This document shows, one piece after another, positions 27,945 through 36,317 of a DNA stretch of 64,000 nucleotides. This DNA is from CAZPHU01 sp964586285. Lineage in GTDB: Bacteria; Fibrobacterota; Chitinivibrionia; Chitinivibrionales; CAYFVL01. The first letter of the stretch is position 1. Each line of letters opens with the position of its first letter. The notes beneath the pieces were generated by a model, which was given only the letters and a program-made list of their open reading frames with translations, searched no databases and had not been told where the DNA came from. Made by a program: the position numbers and the translations under genes. The stretch spans positions 16,227 through 80,226 of the forward strand of contig CAZPHU010000004.1 of the NCBI GenBank assembly GCA_964586285.1. Direction: 5' to 3'.

Positions 27945-29360
27945 TTACCTCGCCGAAGACCTCGATTGCGAGTTGCCGGACATACTGCTCTGAATCCGCT
28001 TAAGTTCATTTATCACTGAATTCAGCGCCTGCAAACGACTTTGTTCGGGTATGTTACTTTGAGATGCCAGAGTCGAGAGTGTATGTATTTGCTGAGCAAG
28101 AATCGAACTGTAAGCCTGTATGTTGCGTGCAAAAGATTGCTGCGCCTGGGCAAAAATCTGATGTTTTAAACTTTCACTTTTCGCTGCTATTGCCTGATAC
28201 AACTGTTTTTTGAACTGCTCATCCATTCGGCCTTTCATTTCTTGAAAAACTTCCTGACGTATTCGATTATACATCTCCTGACTCGGCCCACTAAACGATG
28301 GGCCACTGGGCTCTTCCTGTATTGTCTGCTCATTTGACTGCGTAGAATGAAATGCTTTATCAGATTGTTGCTGCGCTCTTCCCATGGCCGCATGTTGCTG
28401 CATTTCTTTCCTCGGTGTCGGCATAATGACCGTAGCCCCTTCATCAAATCCCAACTCATTTCTCACCCCCCCCTCTTCACCGGCTTGATCATCCCCCTCG
28501 ATCTCGGCAAGTATAGCAGCATGTCTTTTCTTCGCGGCTTTGCGAAAGGTCACAAAAGCATAACCGCCTCCGCCGGCAAATACGACTAGGAGCAGAATCG
28601 GTAGCCAGGGGAATCCACCGCTTTTTTCCTCTTTCTTTTCAGAATCCGCCGGTGAAGCAGAAGCTGTTTTAGCTGCCTGATTAACAGCCTGTGAATCAAC
28701 AGCAGCTTTCTGAGGCACAGGCTTTTTCCCTTCCAACATAACCTGGTCCAGACCTTTTATACTGACATTCTCACTTGCAGCATTCTCGATGTTTTTCCAT
28801 GCATTTGAATAAATGGTTTCATTTTCCTTAGTTAATTTGAATGGTTCGCCGCTTTTTTTCGCAACAGCTTCAAAAACATCCGACAGCTCTATCTTTGCCA
28901 CAAGAGCACCACCAAAACGATAACCACCCTCTCGGGTGCTTACCGGTATCGGCTTACACCAGAAGAGGTACGTCGTACCGTCGCGCATTTTCAGAAACCC
29001 GTAATAAGGATCCATTTTAGCGGTCTCGCCAAACCAGCTCTGGTTGGATACATCTCGAAATTTCCTGCCCGGCCGGCCTTTGCTGACTATTTCATTAACG
29101 ACTTTTCCCTTAGAGTTGGTACGCATCAGAGTCTGGAACTCAGGATACTCCTTTATCGCCTTGCGAAAAGGACCCTCAGCATCTTTTATTCTGCGTGAAG
29201 ACATGGCATCACTCTTAGACAGGTCCAACAATTCGGAATCAAGGCTCCCCAAACGATCCTCCAGAGCATCTTTGACCTTATTAACATCGGCGTTCACACC
29301 CGGAAAATACAAACATAGTATCAGAGTCCCAATTATAAAATTCCGGAAAGCTAACTGCAT
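27945..29360 (-). CDS. membrane protein with Cache/PDC-like periplasmic part and glutamine-rich cytoplasmic tail
   Basis: About 471 residues. Signal/anchor segment at the start (FIIGTLILCLYFPGVNA), then a periplasmic domain of ~200 residues with a Cache/PDC-sensor-like feel (RGPGRKFRDVSNQSW region; YYGFLKMRDGTTYLFWCKPI). A second membrane helix follows near residue 250 (FPWLPILLLVVFAGGGGYAF) and then a charged and glutamine/serine-rich cytoplasmic part with coiled coil (QAQQSFARNIQAYSSILAQQ). No kinase or methyl-accepting domain is visible. Start 29360 has GGGGGCAGT before it. Function unknown; a sensor or cell-envelope scaffold is a guess. Confidence 0.6.
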   Translation of the reverse strand: MQLAFRNFIIGTLILCLYFPGVNADVNKVKDALEDRLGSLDSELLDLSKSDAMSSRRIKDAEGPFRKAIKEYPEFQTLMRTNSKGKVVNEIVSKGRPGRKFRDVSNQSWFGETAKMDPYYGFLKMRDGTTYLFWCKPIPVSTREGGYRFGGALVAKIELSDVFEAVAKKSGEPFKLTKENETIYSNAWKNIENAASENVSIKGLDQVMLEGKKPVPQKAAVDSQAVNQAAKTASASPADSEKKEEKSGGFPWLPILLLVVFAGGGGYAFVTFRKAAKKRHAAILAEIEGDDQAGEEGGVRNELGFDEGATVIMPTPRKEMQQHAAMGRAQQQSDKAFHSTQSNEQTIQEEPSGPSFSGPSQEMYNRIRQEVFQEMKGRMDEQFKKQLYQAIAAKSESLKHQIFAQAQQSFARNIQAYSSILAQQIHTLSTLASQSNIPEQSRLQALNSVINELKRIQSSMSGNSQSRSSAR

Positions 29361-29724
29361 ACTGCCCCCTTTCAACTGGTACTTTTGCTCATGGCAATTT
29401 CTTCGAAGATTCGAAAAAAAATGAAAGAATCACCAAAAGAAGTATTGATTCAAGATAATTGATTATTTAAAGGCGTAAATGAAACAGCGGGAAAAATCAA
29501 AAATTCTTCACTTTTATACTTTTTCCACTCATCACAGATTTTTAGTTGTGAGATAAGCGCCCATTTTACCTACTTTCAAAATATAAAACTACCCTGCCGA
29601 ACTGCCACTTTATACGTATCTTTTCAAAAGAAAATGAAAAAAGGGCCCAAACCTGAGCCTACTCTTATCCTTAAACAGCAAAATGGTTTCTAAACGGTAA
29701 AAAATATCTCTTTCTAAACACAGA
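29361..29724. other. intergenic region, no gene seen
   Basis: AT-rich stretch between two minus-strand genes. It presumably holds the promoter of the membrane sensor-like gene and the 3' end of the MEMO1-AMMECR1 transcript. No clear terminator hairpin was found. Confidence 0.45.
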
Positions 29725-31131
29725 TTACTTCTCTTCCTTGAAATGAATCGCCTTGTAACGCCTGTAAGATGCTGTTTTCCAGTCATCTTTAGAAAGCCCG
29801 GCTTTCATCGCCAAGTGCTCGAGAAACTGGACTTTGTCGGGCAAGTTATCCCATACCTGGGGCAGAAAAGTCGACTGGCGGTAGCCTTTTTGAAGTATCA
29901 GTCCATCCTCGCCACTAATTATCTGGGCCAGAAGATCATGCTCATCTGAATACTCCAATGCGGAGGGCCTGCTAAGAATGGAAAGCTCGACAGTAATCCT
30001 ATCAAGTTCATCGGGGACCACATTTGGGAAGCGAGGATCTCCCAGAGCAGAATTACGAGCATTATCGACTACAGCCTGATACAAAGGCTTTATACCTTCT
30101 ATATATCCTATGCACCCTCTTAATCTGCCGTCTATTGTCAAAGTCACAAAACATCCACAGTATTGCCTGGAAAATTCGGGCACGTACTCCGCTTCAATGG
30201 TATTTCCTTCGGTGACGGCGGAGTTTAGGGCCTTTCGCGCCAGTGTAAGCAAGTAATTTCTATCCTCCGCACTCAAAGAAAATTGTACAGAAGATGAATC
30301 GGAAGTAGATTCGGGACTCTCAGGCTTCTCGAAAATAACAGACGCGTATCCTACGACACGCTCGCTGCTTCCGTAGTGAGGAGCTACCTGAAAACTGTTG
30401 CGGGCATCCAGGACCTTTGCGTTCAGGCCATGCATCTGCGCTAATTTCATGACTATTCTTATGGGTGTTTCTCCGCAGGCATCCAATACTCCGTCGTGTT
30501 TGCCGGTCAATATTGTTTTTAGTGATTGGGCATCGATTTTTCGCGCCTGCTCGTCGGAGTTGTAATGTGACAGGTCGCTTGATACGACTACTAAGGTATT
30601 ATCATCCAAAATGGAGTCGATCATTTCCGCGACAGCCACGGGGTTAACCCTTCCGCATAAGATTGGTATTATCTTAAAAGAGGTCAAGACGGTCTGAAGA
30701 AAGGGTATCTGCACCTCCAGACAGTGTTCCTCCAGATGTGCACTCGTAAGTGATTGTACAAATGAGTGGCCTCTGAGTTTTTCTATAAGGTTCTTTTCCA
30801 GTTGTACATGCCCAAGCGGCGTTTCATAACTGTCAAAATCGGGAATCGATACTCCTTCGAACCATTTATGATGAGATGGCCCGATAAGGATTACTGTTTT
30901 TACGGCAGGATTGATCGTAGCGTATCCAATTCCGGCGACTGCACCCGAAAACATATAACCCGCATGGGGTGAAATCAGAAATCGAGGAAATGATTTGGCG
31001 GGTTTTCCGGCTCGAAGATAAGAATTGATATCATTTTGCAGCTCGGTCGGATCAGCGTGGTAAAAGCGGCCGGCAACAGCGGGTTTGCGTACCGACCGAT
31101 GCTCCGAGGTTTTTTCAAAGGTTGCGGACAT
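29725..31131 (-). CDS. AmmeMemoRadiSam proteins B and A fused (MEMO1-like + AMMECR1)
   Basis: About 468 residues joining two families often coded separately. Residues 10-275 are the MEMO1/extradiol-dioxygenase-like part (SPHAGYMFSGAVAGIGY, IGPSHHKWFEGV, LEEHCLEVQIPFLQT, SSDLSHYNSDEQA). Residues 290-465 are the AMMECR1 part (YCGCFVTLTIDGRLRGCIGYIE, NSALGDPRFPNVVPDEL). In related genomes these accompany a radical SAM protein. No such gene is in this window. Start 31131 follows AGGAG with a six-base spacer, better than the GTG at 31137. Reaction unknown. Confidence 0.93.
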   Translation of the reverse strand: MSATFEKTSEHRSVRKPAVAGRFYHADPTELQNDINSYLRAGKPAKSFPRFLISPHAGYMFSGAVAGIGYATINPAVKTVILIGPSHHKWFEGVSIPDFDSYETPLGHVQLEKNLIEKLRGHSFVQSLTSAHLEEHCLEVQIPFLQTVLTSFKIIPILCGRVNPVAVAEMIDSILDDNTLVVVSSDLSHYNSDEQARKIDAQSLKTILTGKHDGVLDACGETPIRIVMKLAQMHGLNAKVLDARNSFQVAPHYGSSERVVGYASVIFEKPESPESTSDSSSVQFSLSAEDRNYLLTLARKALNSAVTEGNTIEAEYVPEFSRQYCGCFVTLTIDGRLRGCIGYIEGIKPLYQAVVDNARNSALGDPRFPNVVPDELDRITVELSILSRPSALEYSDEHDLLAQIISGEDGLILQKGYRQSTFLPQVWDNLPDKVQFLEHLAMKAGLSKDDWKTASYRRYKAIHFKEEK

Positions 31132-31137
31132 AGCCAC

Positions 31138-31592
31138 TCCTATTTATAGATGTGAACAAACAATGAGAACACATAAAACTGCCCAATGAACAAACATTTG
31201 AGCCCCATATCATTCATTTAGCCGAGAATGCAAAACGGTTGTCACTAACTCAACCAGGTTCATAAGTTTGAAAAAATAGTTAAAGTAGAATGTTTTCGTA
31301 TCGATTTTTGAGATTTTACAATTTATTAACTTGAAGAAGTTTCGACATTTAAGGCTTTAAACCTTCTCATCTTGCTTTTATTGCAAACGTGGAGCGAACA
31401 TCATTCCTGAAAGTGCACAAAAAAAAAGCTTCCCGTCCCCTTTTCGGGAACAGGAAGCTGTTTCATACTTACTTTGACGCGAACAGGCGGGCTTTTTATT
31501 TGGGTCCGCGTCGGCAAGCTGTTACTCAAAGGCCTTTGCAGTCAATGATATTACGAGTGATCAGACCGGGAAATTGATTCTTTTTATAATTT
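31138..31592. other. intergenic region with terminator
   Basis: Between the MEMO1-AMMECR1 start and the aminopropyltransferase stop, both on the minus strand. It is AT-rich. The only clear feature is the terminator at 31419-31460. The small plus-strand frame at 31389-31577 runs through it and is rejected. Confidence 0.6.
31419..31460 (-). terminator. terminator of the polyamine cluster
   Basis: On the minus strand AGCTTCC and GGAAGCT form a seven-base stem (AGCTTCCTGTTCCCGAAAAGG-type arm), followed by nine Ts. It is 130 bases past the aminopropyltransferase stop. Confidence 0.8.
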
Positions 31593-32468
31593 TCATCCGA
31601 AAAATACTGCGGCAATTGATTGAGGCAGGCAAAACGCGCCGCAAAGAAGATCCGGTGCGAAATACCCGCAATCTTTTGATATCTCAGAGCTCTTGTCGGA
31701 CCATTTGATTTGCTCATCAGACTGTAAACAAAGAATAAAAGAACAAATTCCACCAGGAAAGGAAGGAATAACGGCAAGATACGGTTTTCTCATCGAAAAA
31801 AACCTGGACAGCTCTTTAACGGTGTTCCTGATCGTTTCTCTATGCAGATCAGGTGTGTCGGTTTGCAAAACGGCCCGACCGGTTTGCGGCGTGAGAGATT
31901 TTTTCACCAGCTCAAAGAAATTACCGGTTTCAAGGGATTGCACCGGTCCTCCGGGATCATAAGAATCGATTATGATTACATCAAAGGTTGCCTCTGATGC
32001 TTCCAGCCAGGCATAACCATCATCATATACCAGTTCGGTTCTGGGATCATCAAATCCCTCGGCCATTGCCGGGAAAAACCGACGAACCGCCTCAGTAACC
32101 TGTCGATCTATTTCAACTACCGTTACTCTTTTTACGCTGTCGTATTTTAAAACCTCTCTGAGAGCCCCGCCGTCTCCCCCGCCTATAATACATACCGACT
32201 CGGGCGGCGATCCGGCCAGCATGGCAGGATGGGTAATCATTTCATTATAGACATGCTCATCTCTTTCGGTAAGAACAACCATACCCGCCAGTGCCAGTAG
32301 ACGACCAAAACCGTAGGTTTCAAAAACTTCGATTTTCTGAAACGGACTAGCATCGCAAAAAAGTGTTTGCTTTACCCGTAATGTCAGGCCGCTGTTTCCA
32401 TCAACCAGATTGCTAATCCAGTTAGATGATTCGATCGTGGACTGCTGCCGGGAAAAAGGTGTATTCAT
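31593..32468 (-). CDS. aminopropyltransferase (spermidine synthase family), paralogue 1
   Basis: Transfers an aminopropyl group from decarboxylated SAM to a diamine. 291 residues with the family landmarks FQKIEVFETYGFGRLLALAG, ERDEHVYNEMITHPAML, IIGGGDGGALREVLKY (SAM-binding loop), VEIDRQVTEAVRRFF and DVIIIDSYDPGGP. The start at 32468 follows GAAGAGAG. Last gene of the polyamine block, 44 bases after the decarboxylase. The acceptor (putrescine, cadaverine, agmatine or spermidine) cannot be assigned. Confidence 0.9.
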   Translation of the reverse strand: MNTPFSRQQSTIESSNWISNLVDGNSGLTLRVKQTLFCDASPFQKIEVFETYGFGRLLALAGMVVLTERDEHVYNEMITHPAMLAGSPPESVCIIGGGDGGALREVLKYDSVKRVTVVEIDRQVTEAVRRFFPAMAEGFDDPRTELVYDDGYAWLEASEATFDVIIIDSYDPGGPVQSLETGNFFELVKKSLTPQTGRAVLQTDTPDLHRETIRNTVKELSRFFSMRKPYLAVIPSFPGGICSFILCLQSDEQIKWSDKSSEISKDCGYFAPDLLCGAFCLPQSIAAVFFG

Positions 32469-32512
32469 AATTCTCTCTTCGTTTAAGTAGAACAGCCTGG
32501 ACTCAAATATCA

Positions 32513-33613
32513 CTAATCAACAAATACGATCTTGGCTTTAGGGTAGCCGTTGAAAGTGGTTGCACTAACGTTGGTGTAAGCTCCCATTGCATCAAACATG
32601 AGCATGTCTCCGACTTCTAAATCCGGCAGCGTTATTCCCTCATATATAACATCTATCGAATCACAGGTCGGCCCCGCGATTACCGAAGCATAACGCGGCC
32701 CTTCCCGTGAAACCGAAAAAGGATAGGTTGTATGGTCGAATATCTTGCCGGAAAAGGAATTATAAACACCGTCGTCTATATAATACCACCAGACATCATC
32801 TCTGAGGGATTTTCCCACTACCCGTGCTATAAGAGTTGCGCAAGGACCGCTGATTACTCTTCCAGGCTCGGCAATAATCCTATAGCCCGCGAAATAGCGC
32901 TCCAAATACTCGTTAATGGGTTGGCAGAAACGAGAAAGCGGCTCTACACTGTGAAGATAGCTTATCGGGAAGCCGCCGCCGATATCGATGATCTCCAGAG
33001 GGTTTCCACTCAAAGCAACATACCTGCAAATATCCCTGCAGTACTCAAGCGCCTCAATATACTTAAGATTGTTCTCGTTCTGAGAACCCGCGTGGAAACT
33101 GATTCCCTTAACCGAGAGACCCATCGATTGAGCTTTCTCGATTAAGGCGGTCGTTTTCTCGGGTGAAACGCCGAATTTATAGGAAAGGTTAACCATACTG
33201 CCGGGATTCTGAATACTCATACGAACAAGAAGATGGACTCTGTCCTTATAGGGCAACATCTTTTGCAGCTCACATTCGTTGTCGACTACAAAAATTCGAA
33301 TTCCATAATCCAGGGCATATCGAATTTCGTGATCTTTTTTAATTGGATGAGTATGAATAGTGCGGGACGGATCGATATCACAGGTATTCATGACATCAAT
33401 TTCGCCCTTAGTGCAAACGTCAAAAAAACTCCCCTCCTCTTTAAGTATTGAGACGATCTGAGGAAGAGGGTTTGATTTGAGAGCATAGTACAAATCGACC
33501 CCGGGTAAAGCAGCGTTGAGAGCGCGGTAACTTTCGCGGATGCGATTACCCGAAAGAAACAGTGCAGGCGTACCGTGCTCAGCAATCAGCCTCTCAGCTG
33601 TTTGAAAATCCAT
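32513..33613 (-). CDS. ornithine/lysine-type decarboxylase, alanine-racemase fold
   Basis: PLP-dependent decarboxylase of the fold-III group that makes putrescine or cadaverine; DapDC and carboxynorspermidine decarboxylase belong to the same superfamily. 366 residues: YYALKSNPLP carries the PLP lysine, then GISFHAGSQ, IDIGGGFPISY, IIAEPGRVISGP and the C-terminal GPTCDSIDVIYEGI with the active-site cysteine, the usual ornithine decarboxylase form. Its length and this motif favour ODC over DapDC. It sits between two aminopropyltransferases, which supports a polyamine role. No good ribosome-binding site precedes it. Confidence 0.88.
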   Translation of the reverse strand: MDFQTAERLIAEHGTPALFLSGNRIRESYRALNAALPGVDLYYALKSNPLPQIVSILKEEGSFFDVCTKGEIDVMNTCDIDPSRTIHTHPIKKDHEIRYALDYGIRIFVVDNECELQKMLPYKDRVHLLVRMSIQNPGSMVNLSYKFGVSPEKTTALIEKAQSMGLSVKGISFHAGSQNENNLKYIEALEYCRDICRYVALSGNPLEIIDIGGGFPISYLHSVEPLSRFCQPINEYLERYFAGYRIIAEPGRVISGPCATLIARVVGKSLRDDVWWYYIDDGVYNSFSGKIFDHTTYPFSVSREGPRYASVIAGPTCDSIDVIYEGITLPDLEVGDMLMFDAMGAYTNVSATTFNGYPKAKIVFVD

Positions 33614-33624
33614 ATTTGATATTT

Positions 33625-34548
33625 CTACTTGATAAAATTATCCGGAAAATCGGGCTGATTGTCTGTTATGATCTTTGCCCGACAGGAAAGTATTTCCTTG
33701 ATATAAGGATAGGGAGTACGCATGGCGTTGAAGGTTTCGCCTGTAAAAACATTTAATTTTTCTATACCGTAGGAAGATAATTTCTCATTGATAAACGCCT
33801 CGGATTTATCCAAGAAATTCGTTTCATCCGAGCAGAGGCATATTGACCAAAGCAATGAGTACATTTGAATGTAGGTATAGATCGGCACGACATTACCGAA
33901 AACCGAGCCCAGAGTTGAATTAATGCAGCTAAAGGCAACGGGTCGGCTTATGGGAGACTCTGAATGCATGACAAATACACCGCTTTTGTCTCGAAACGAG
34001 CGCTTAACGGCGGAAAAGAAATCCTGGGTGTACAGGTACTTGGAAGGGCCAAATGGATCGGTCATATCCATGATAACCACATCGTATTGTTCCGGGTTAT
34101 CCTCCACCCATTTTCTTCCGTCGGTAATCCGAATCTTCACTCTCGGGTCATCGAAGGAATTCCCGTTCATCTTTGAAAGATATTTACGAGAAAACTCCAC
34201 TACCTCGCCGTCCAGTTCGGCAAAATCCACATGATTAACAACGGGATATTTCAAGACCTCCCTCAAAATTCCTCCGTCACCGCCGCCGATTACCAGTATT
34301 TTCTCCGGCTTGGGATGAGAACACATGGCCGGATGTACCATGGGCTCATGATATTGCCACTCGTTTTTTTCTACGACCTGTGTGATATTATCTAACAGAA
34401 GCGTAGTACCAAACTCAGGCGTTTGGACCATTTCGATTTTCTGAAACTTTGTCTTACCTTCATAGAGCGTCTTGTCTATTGTATAGTAAAAGCCGAAATT
34501 GTTATTCAGAGGCTCTTTAATGACGCGTTTATTCGTGGACGATTCCAT
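33625..34548 (-). CDS. aminopropyltransferase (spermidine synthase family), paralogue 2
   Basis: 307 residues, clearly a second and rather different family member: FQKIEMVQTPEFGTTLLLDN, VEKNEWQYHEPMVHPAM, VIGGGDGGILREVLKY and DVVIMDMTDPFGPSKYLYT. The acceptor-side segment SDPxGPA of classical SpeE is TDPFGPSKYL here, which suggests a different substrate. AAGGAGAATGC precedes the ATG. Next to speD (50 bases). Confidence 0.9.
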   Translation of the reverse strand: MESSTNKRVIKEPLNNNFGFYYTIDKTLYEGKTKFQKIEMVQTPEFGTTLLLDNITQVVEKNEWQYHEPMVHPAMCSHPKPEKILVIGGGDGGILREVLKYPVVNHVDFAELDGEVVEFSRKYLSKMNGNSFDDPRVKIRITDGRKWVEDNPEQYDVVIMDMTDPFGPSKYLYTQDFFSAVKRSFRDKSGVFVMHSESPISRPVAFSCINSTLGSVFGNVVPIYTYIQMYSLLWSICLCSDETNFLDKSEAFINEKLSSYGIEKLNVFTGETFNAMRTPYPYIKEILSCRAKIITDNQPDFPDNFIK

Positions 34549-34598
34549 GCATTCTCCTTAAGGCAAAAAGTACGAACAGGCGGACGCCGACCCGTTGA

Positions 34599-35372
34599 TT
34601 AATCGTCAAAAATGTTTCTGCATTCGAAAATTTCCTGCATTTCCTTGCGAAGCATCTTGGTAAGCCGTGATTTGGTGGCAGATGCAAGCTTCTCGCTCTC
34701 AGGTCCGAAAAGGTAGTTATCCAACCGGAAATTCTTCAGCTGCATTTTCGTATGAAAGATATTATCCGATACGATATTTATATCGTAGGCGATGTACTTT
34801 TTGAGTATCTCATCGGAGACATAATCCTGAATGGATGTGATATCATGATCCATGTAAATTTTTCTTCCATTCACATCCCTTGTAAAGCCTCGAACCCGAT
34901 AGTCCATCAGAACGATATCGGAATCAAAAGACCCGATAAGAAAATCCAATGCCCGCAATGGGCTGATCATACCACATGTAGACACGTCGATGTCTACCCG
35001 AAAGGTTGATATTCCTGTTTTGGTGTTTGTTTCAGGATAAGTATGAGCGGCGATATGACTCTTATCCAGGTGCCCTGTTACCGATGACTGCACCTGGTGT
35101 CCTTCATTGATAAGCACCGTGACGCTGGCGCCGCGGGGATCATAATCCTGAGTGGAAATATTGATAATATTTGCCTGGATTATGTTGGTGACCTCTTCCA
35201 GTATCTCCCGCAGCTTGGTCGAGTTGTAGGCCTCGTCCACATACTCCAGATAATCGATTTGAGACGCTTTAGAGCGAGCGTAACAGATATCATAGATGTT
35301 GAAACTAAGGGATTTGGTAAGATTGTTGAAACCCTGAAGAGTAATTTTTTGTCCGCGACAAGTATTTATCAT
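34599..35372 (-). CDS. speD: S-adenosylmethionine decarboxylase, E. coli type
   Basis: Provides decarboxylated SAM for polyamine synthesis. 257 residues, the proteobacterial long form rather than the short Thermotoga/Bacillus form. The self-cleavage site that creates the pyruvoyl group is in GHLDKSHIAAHTYPETN (Lys104-Ser105). STCGMISPLRALDFLIGSF and DYRVRGFTRDV follow. GAGGCTGATTC is the ribosome-binding site. It is 39 bases downstream of the REC-HATPase gene. Confidence 0.94.
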   Translation of the reverse strand: MINTCRGQKITLQGFNNLTKSLSFNIYDICYARSKASQIDYLEYVDEAYNSTKLREILEEVTNIIQANIINISTQDYDPRGASVTVLINEGHQVQSSVTGHLDKSHIAAHTYPETNTKTGISTFRVDIDVSTCGMISPLRALDFLIGSFDSDIVLMDYRVRGFTRDVNGRKIYMDHDITSIQDYVSDEILKKYIAYDINIVSDNIFHTKMQLKNFRLDNYLFGPESEKLASATKSRLTKMLRKEMQEIFECRNIFDD

Positions 35373-35411
35373 GAATCAGCCTCATAAAACGACGTTAAGC
35401 TGTAAAAACTA

Positions 35412-36317
35412 TTATTCCATTTGAATCTCGTTTATATAAAGAGGCTTGTACCCTCTATATAAAGAGGAAAAATAATTCATGAGGATAACCTCTGTCTTCC
35501 TTCCAGGGCATATATTTATAATCATCCGGTCGGCAAAGAGTCTGCTCATGTGAATTCCCCTTCCGGAATCATCCAGCATGCCTTCCCCACGAAGATGCCT
35601 GTTTATAAGATAGAGGATCCTCTGTTTTTCCAAACGACCCTGCATATCCGTTATTGAAACACCATATTTCTCCGAATCGTAGCCGCAGTCCAGAATCACG
35701 TACTCCGTGGGGTCAAGAATTACGTGTCTATATTCCTCATATTTTTCGGTTCCGTCGGGCAGCGCAGGAGCGTGATAGATGGCATTTGTAATTATTTCGT
35801 CCAGAAGCAGTTTGATATCCCGTGCATCAGGAAACTTTTCCGAGATGCGTTCGCTAACCTCTTCCCGGATGTCGCGAGCCTGATCGCTTGAGGTGATCGT
35901 GTAGTTGCAAAGCGATGAGTAATCTTCCAGCATGTATCGAGATAAACCGAAAATCTCTGCCGAAAGAAGACCATTTACCAGCGAGAGAAGTTCCTTGAAA
36001 TTAAACGGTACCGTTTTTGGCACAATACAGCCCACCCCGTTAATAGATGCCGTATGCAAATAATCTTCGACATTGTAGGCCGTCATCAGGATCGTTTTTA
36101 TTTGGGGATATAGGCGGGAAATCTCCGACAAAAGCTCAGGCCCTTTCATCCCCGGCATCTGAATATCACTTATCACCAGATCCGGCCGTGAGCTTTCACA
36201 CAGTTTAAGCGCCTCCTGGGCACAGGAAGCAGACAGTACTTGAAAATGATCCTCAAAATAATCCACCATCATCATGCGGATAGCAACTTCATCATCCACA
36301 ATCAGAAGCTTATACAT
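35412..36317 (-). CDS. response regulator with receiver and RsbW-like HATPase output
   Basis: 301 residues. Receiver domain at 1-120 (KLLIVDDEVAIRMMM; Asp51 in LVISDIQMPGMKG; MTAYN; PK...PFNF). The C-terminal part (150-290) is an anti-sigma-type serine kinase ATPase fold (LLLDEIITNAIYHA N-box; DDSGRGIHMSRLFADRM). This combination is used where phosphorylation of the receiver switches a partner-switching ATPase. The start at 36317 overlaps the kinase gene by eight bases and has GGGGATCTC. It is followed by speD. Target is unknown; a STAS protein is at 20165. Confidence 0.85.
   Translation of the reverse strand: MYKLLIVDDEVAIRMMMVDYFEDHFQVLSASCAQEALKLCESSRPDLVISDIQMPGMKGPELLSEISRLYPQIKTILMTAYNVEDYLHTASINGVGCIVPKTVPFNFKELLSLVNGLLSAEIFGLSRYMLEDYSSLCNYTITSSDQARDIREEVSERISEKFPDARDIKLLLDEIITNAIYHAPALPDGTEKYEEYRHVILDPTEYVILDCGYDSEKYGVSITDMQGRLEKQRILYLINRHLRGEGMLDDSGRGIHMSRLFADRMIINICPGRKTEVILMNYFSSLYRGYKPLYINEIQME

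Noticed and set aside
31389..31577. 62-residue plus-strand frame
   Set aside because: Runs through the polyamine-cluster terminator and has no ribosome-binding site.
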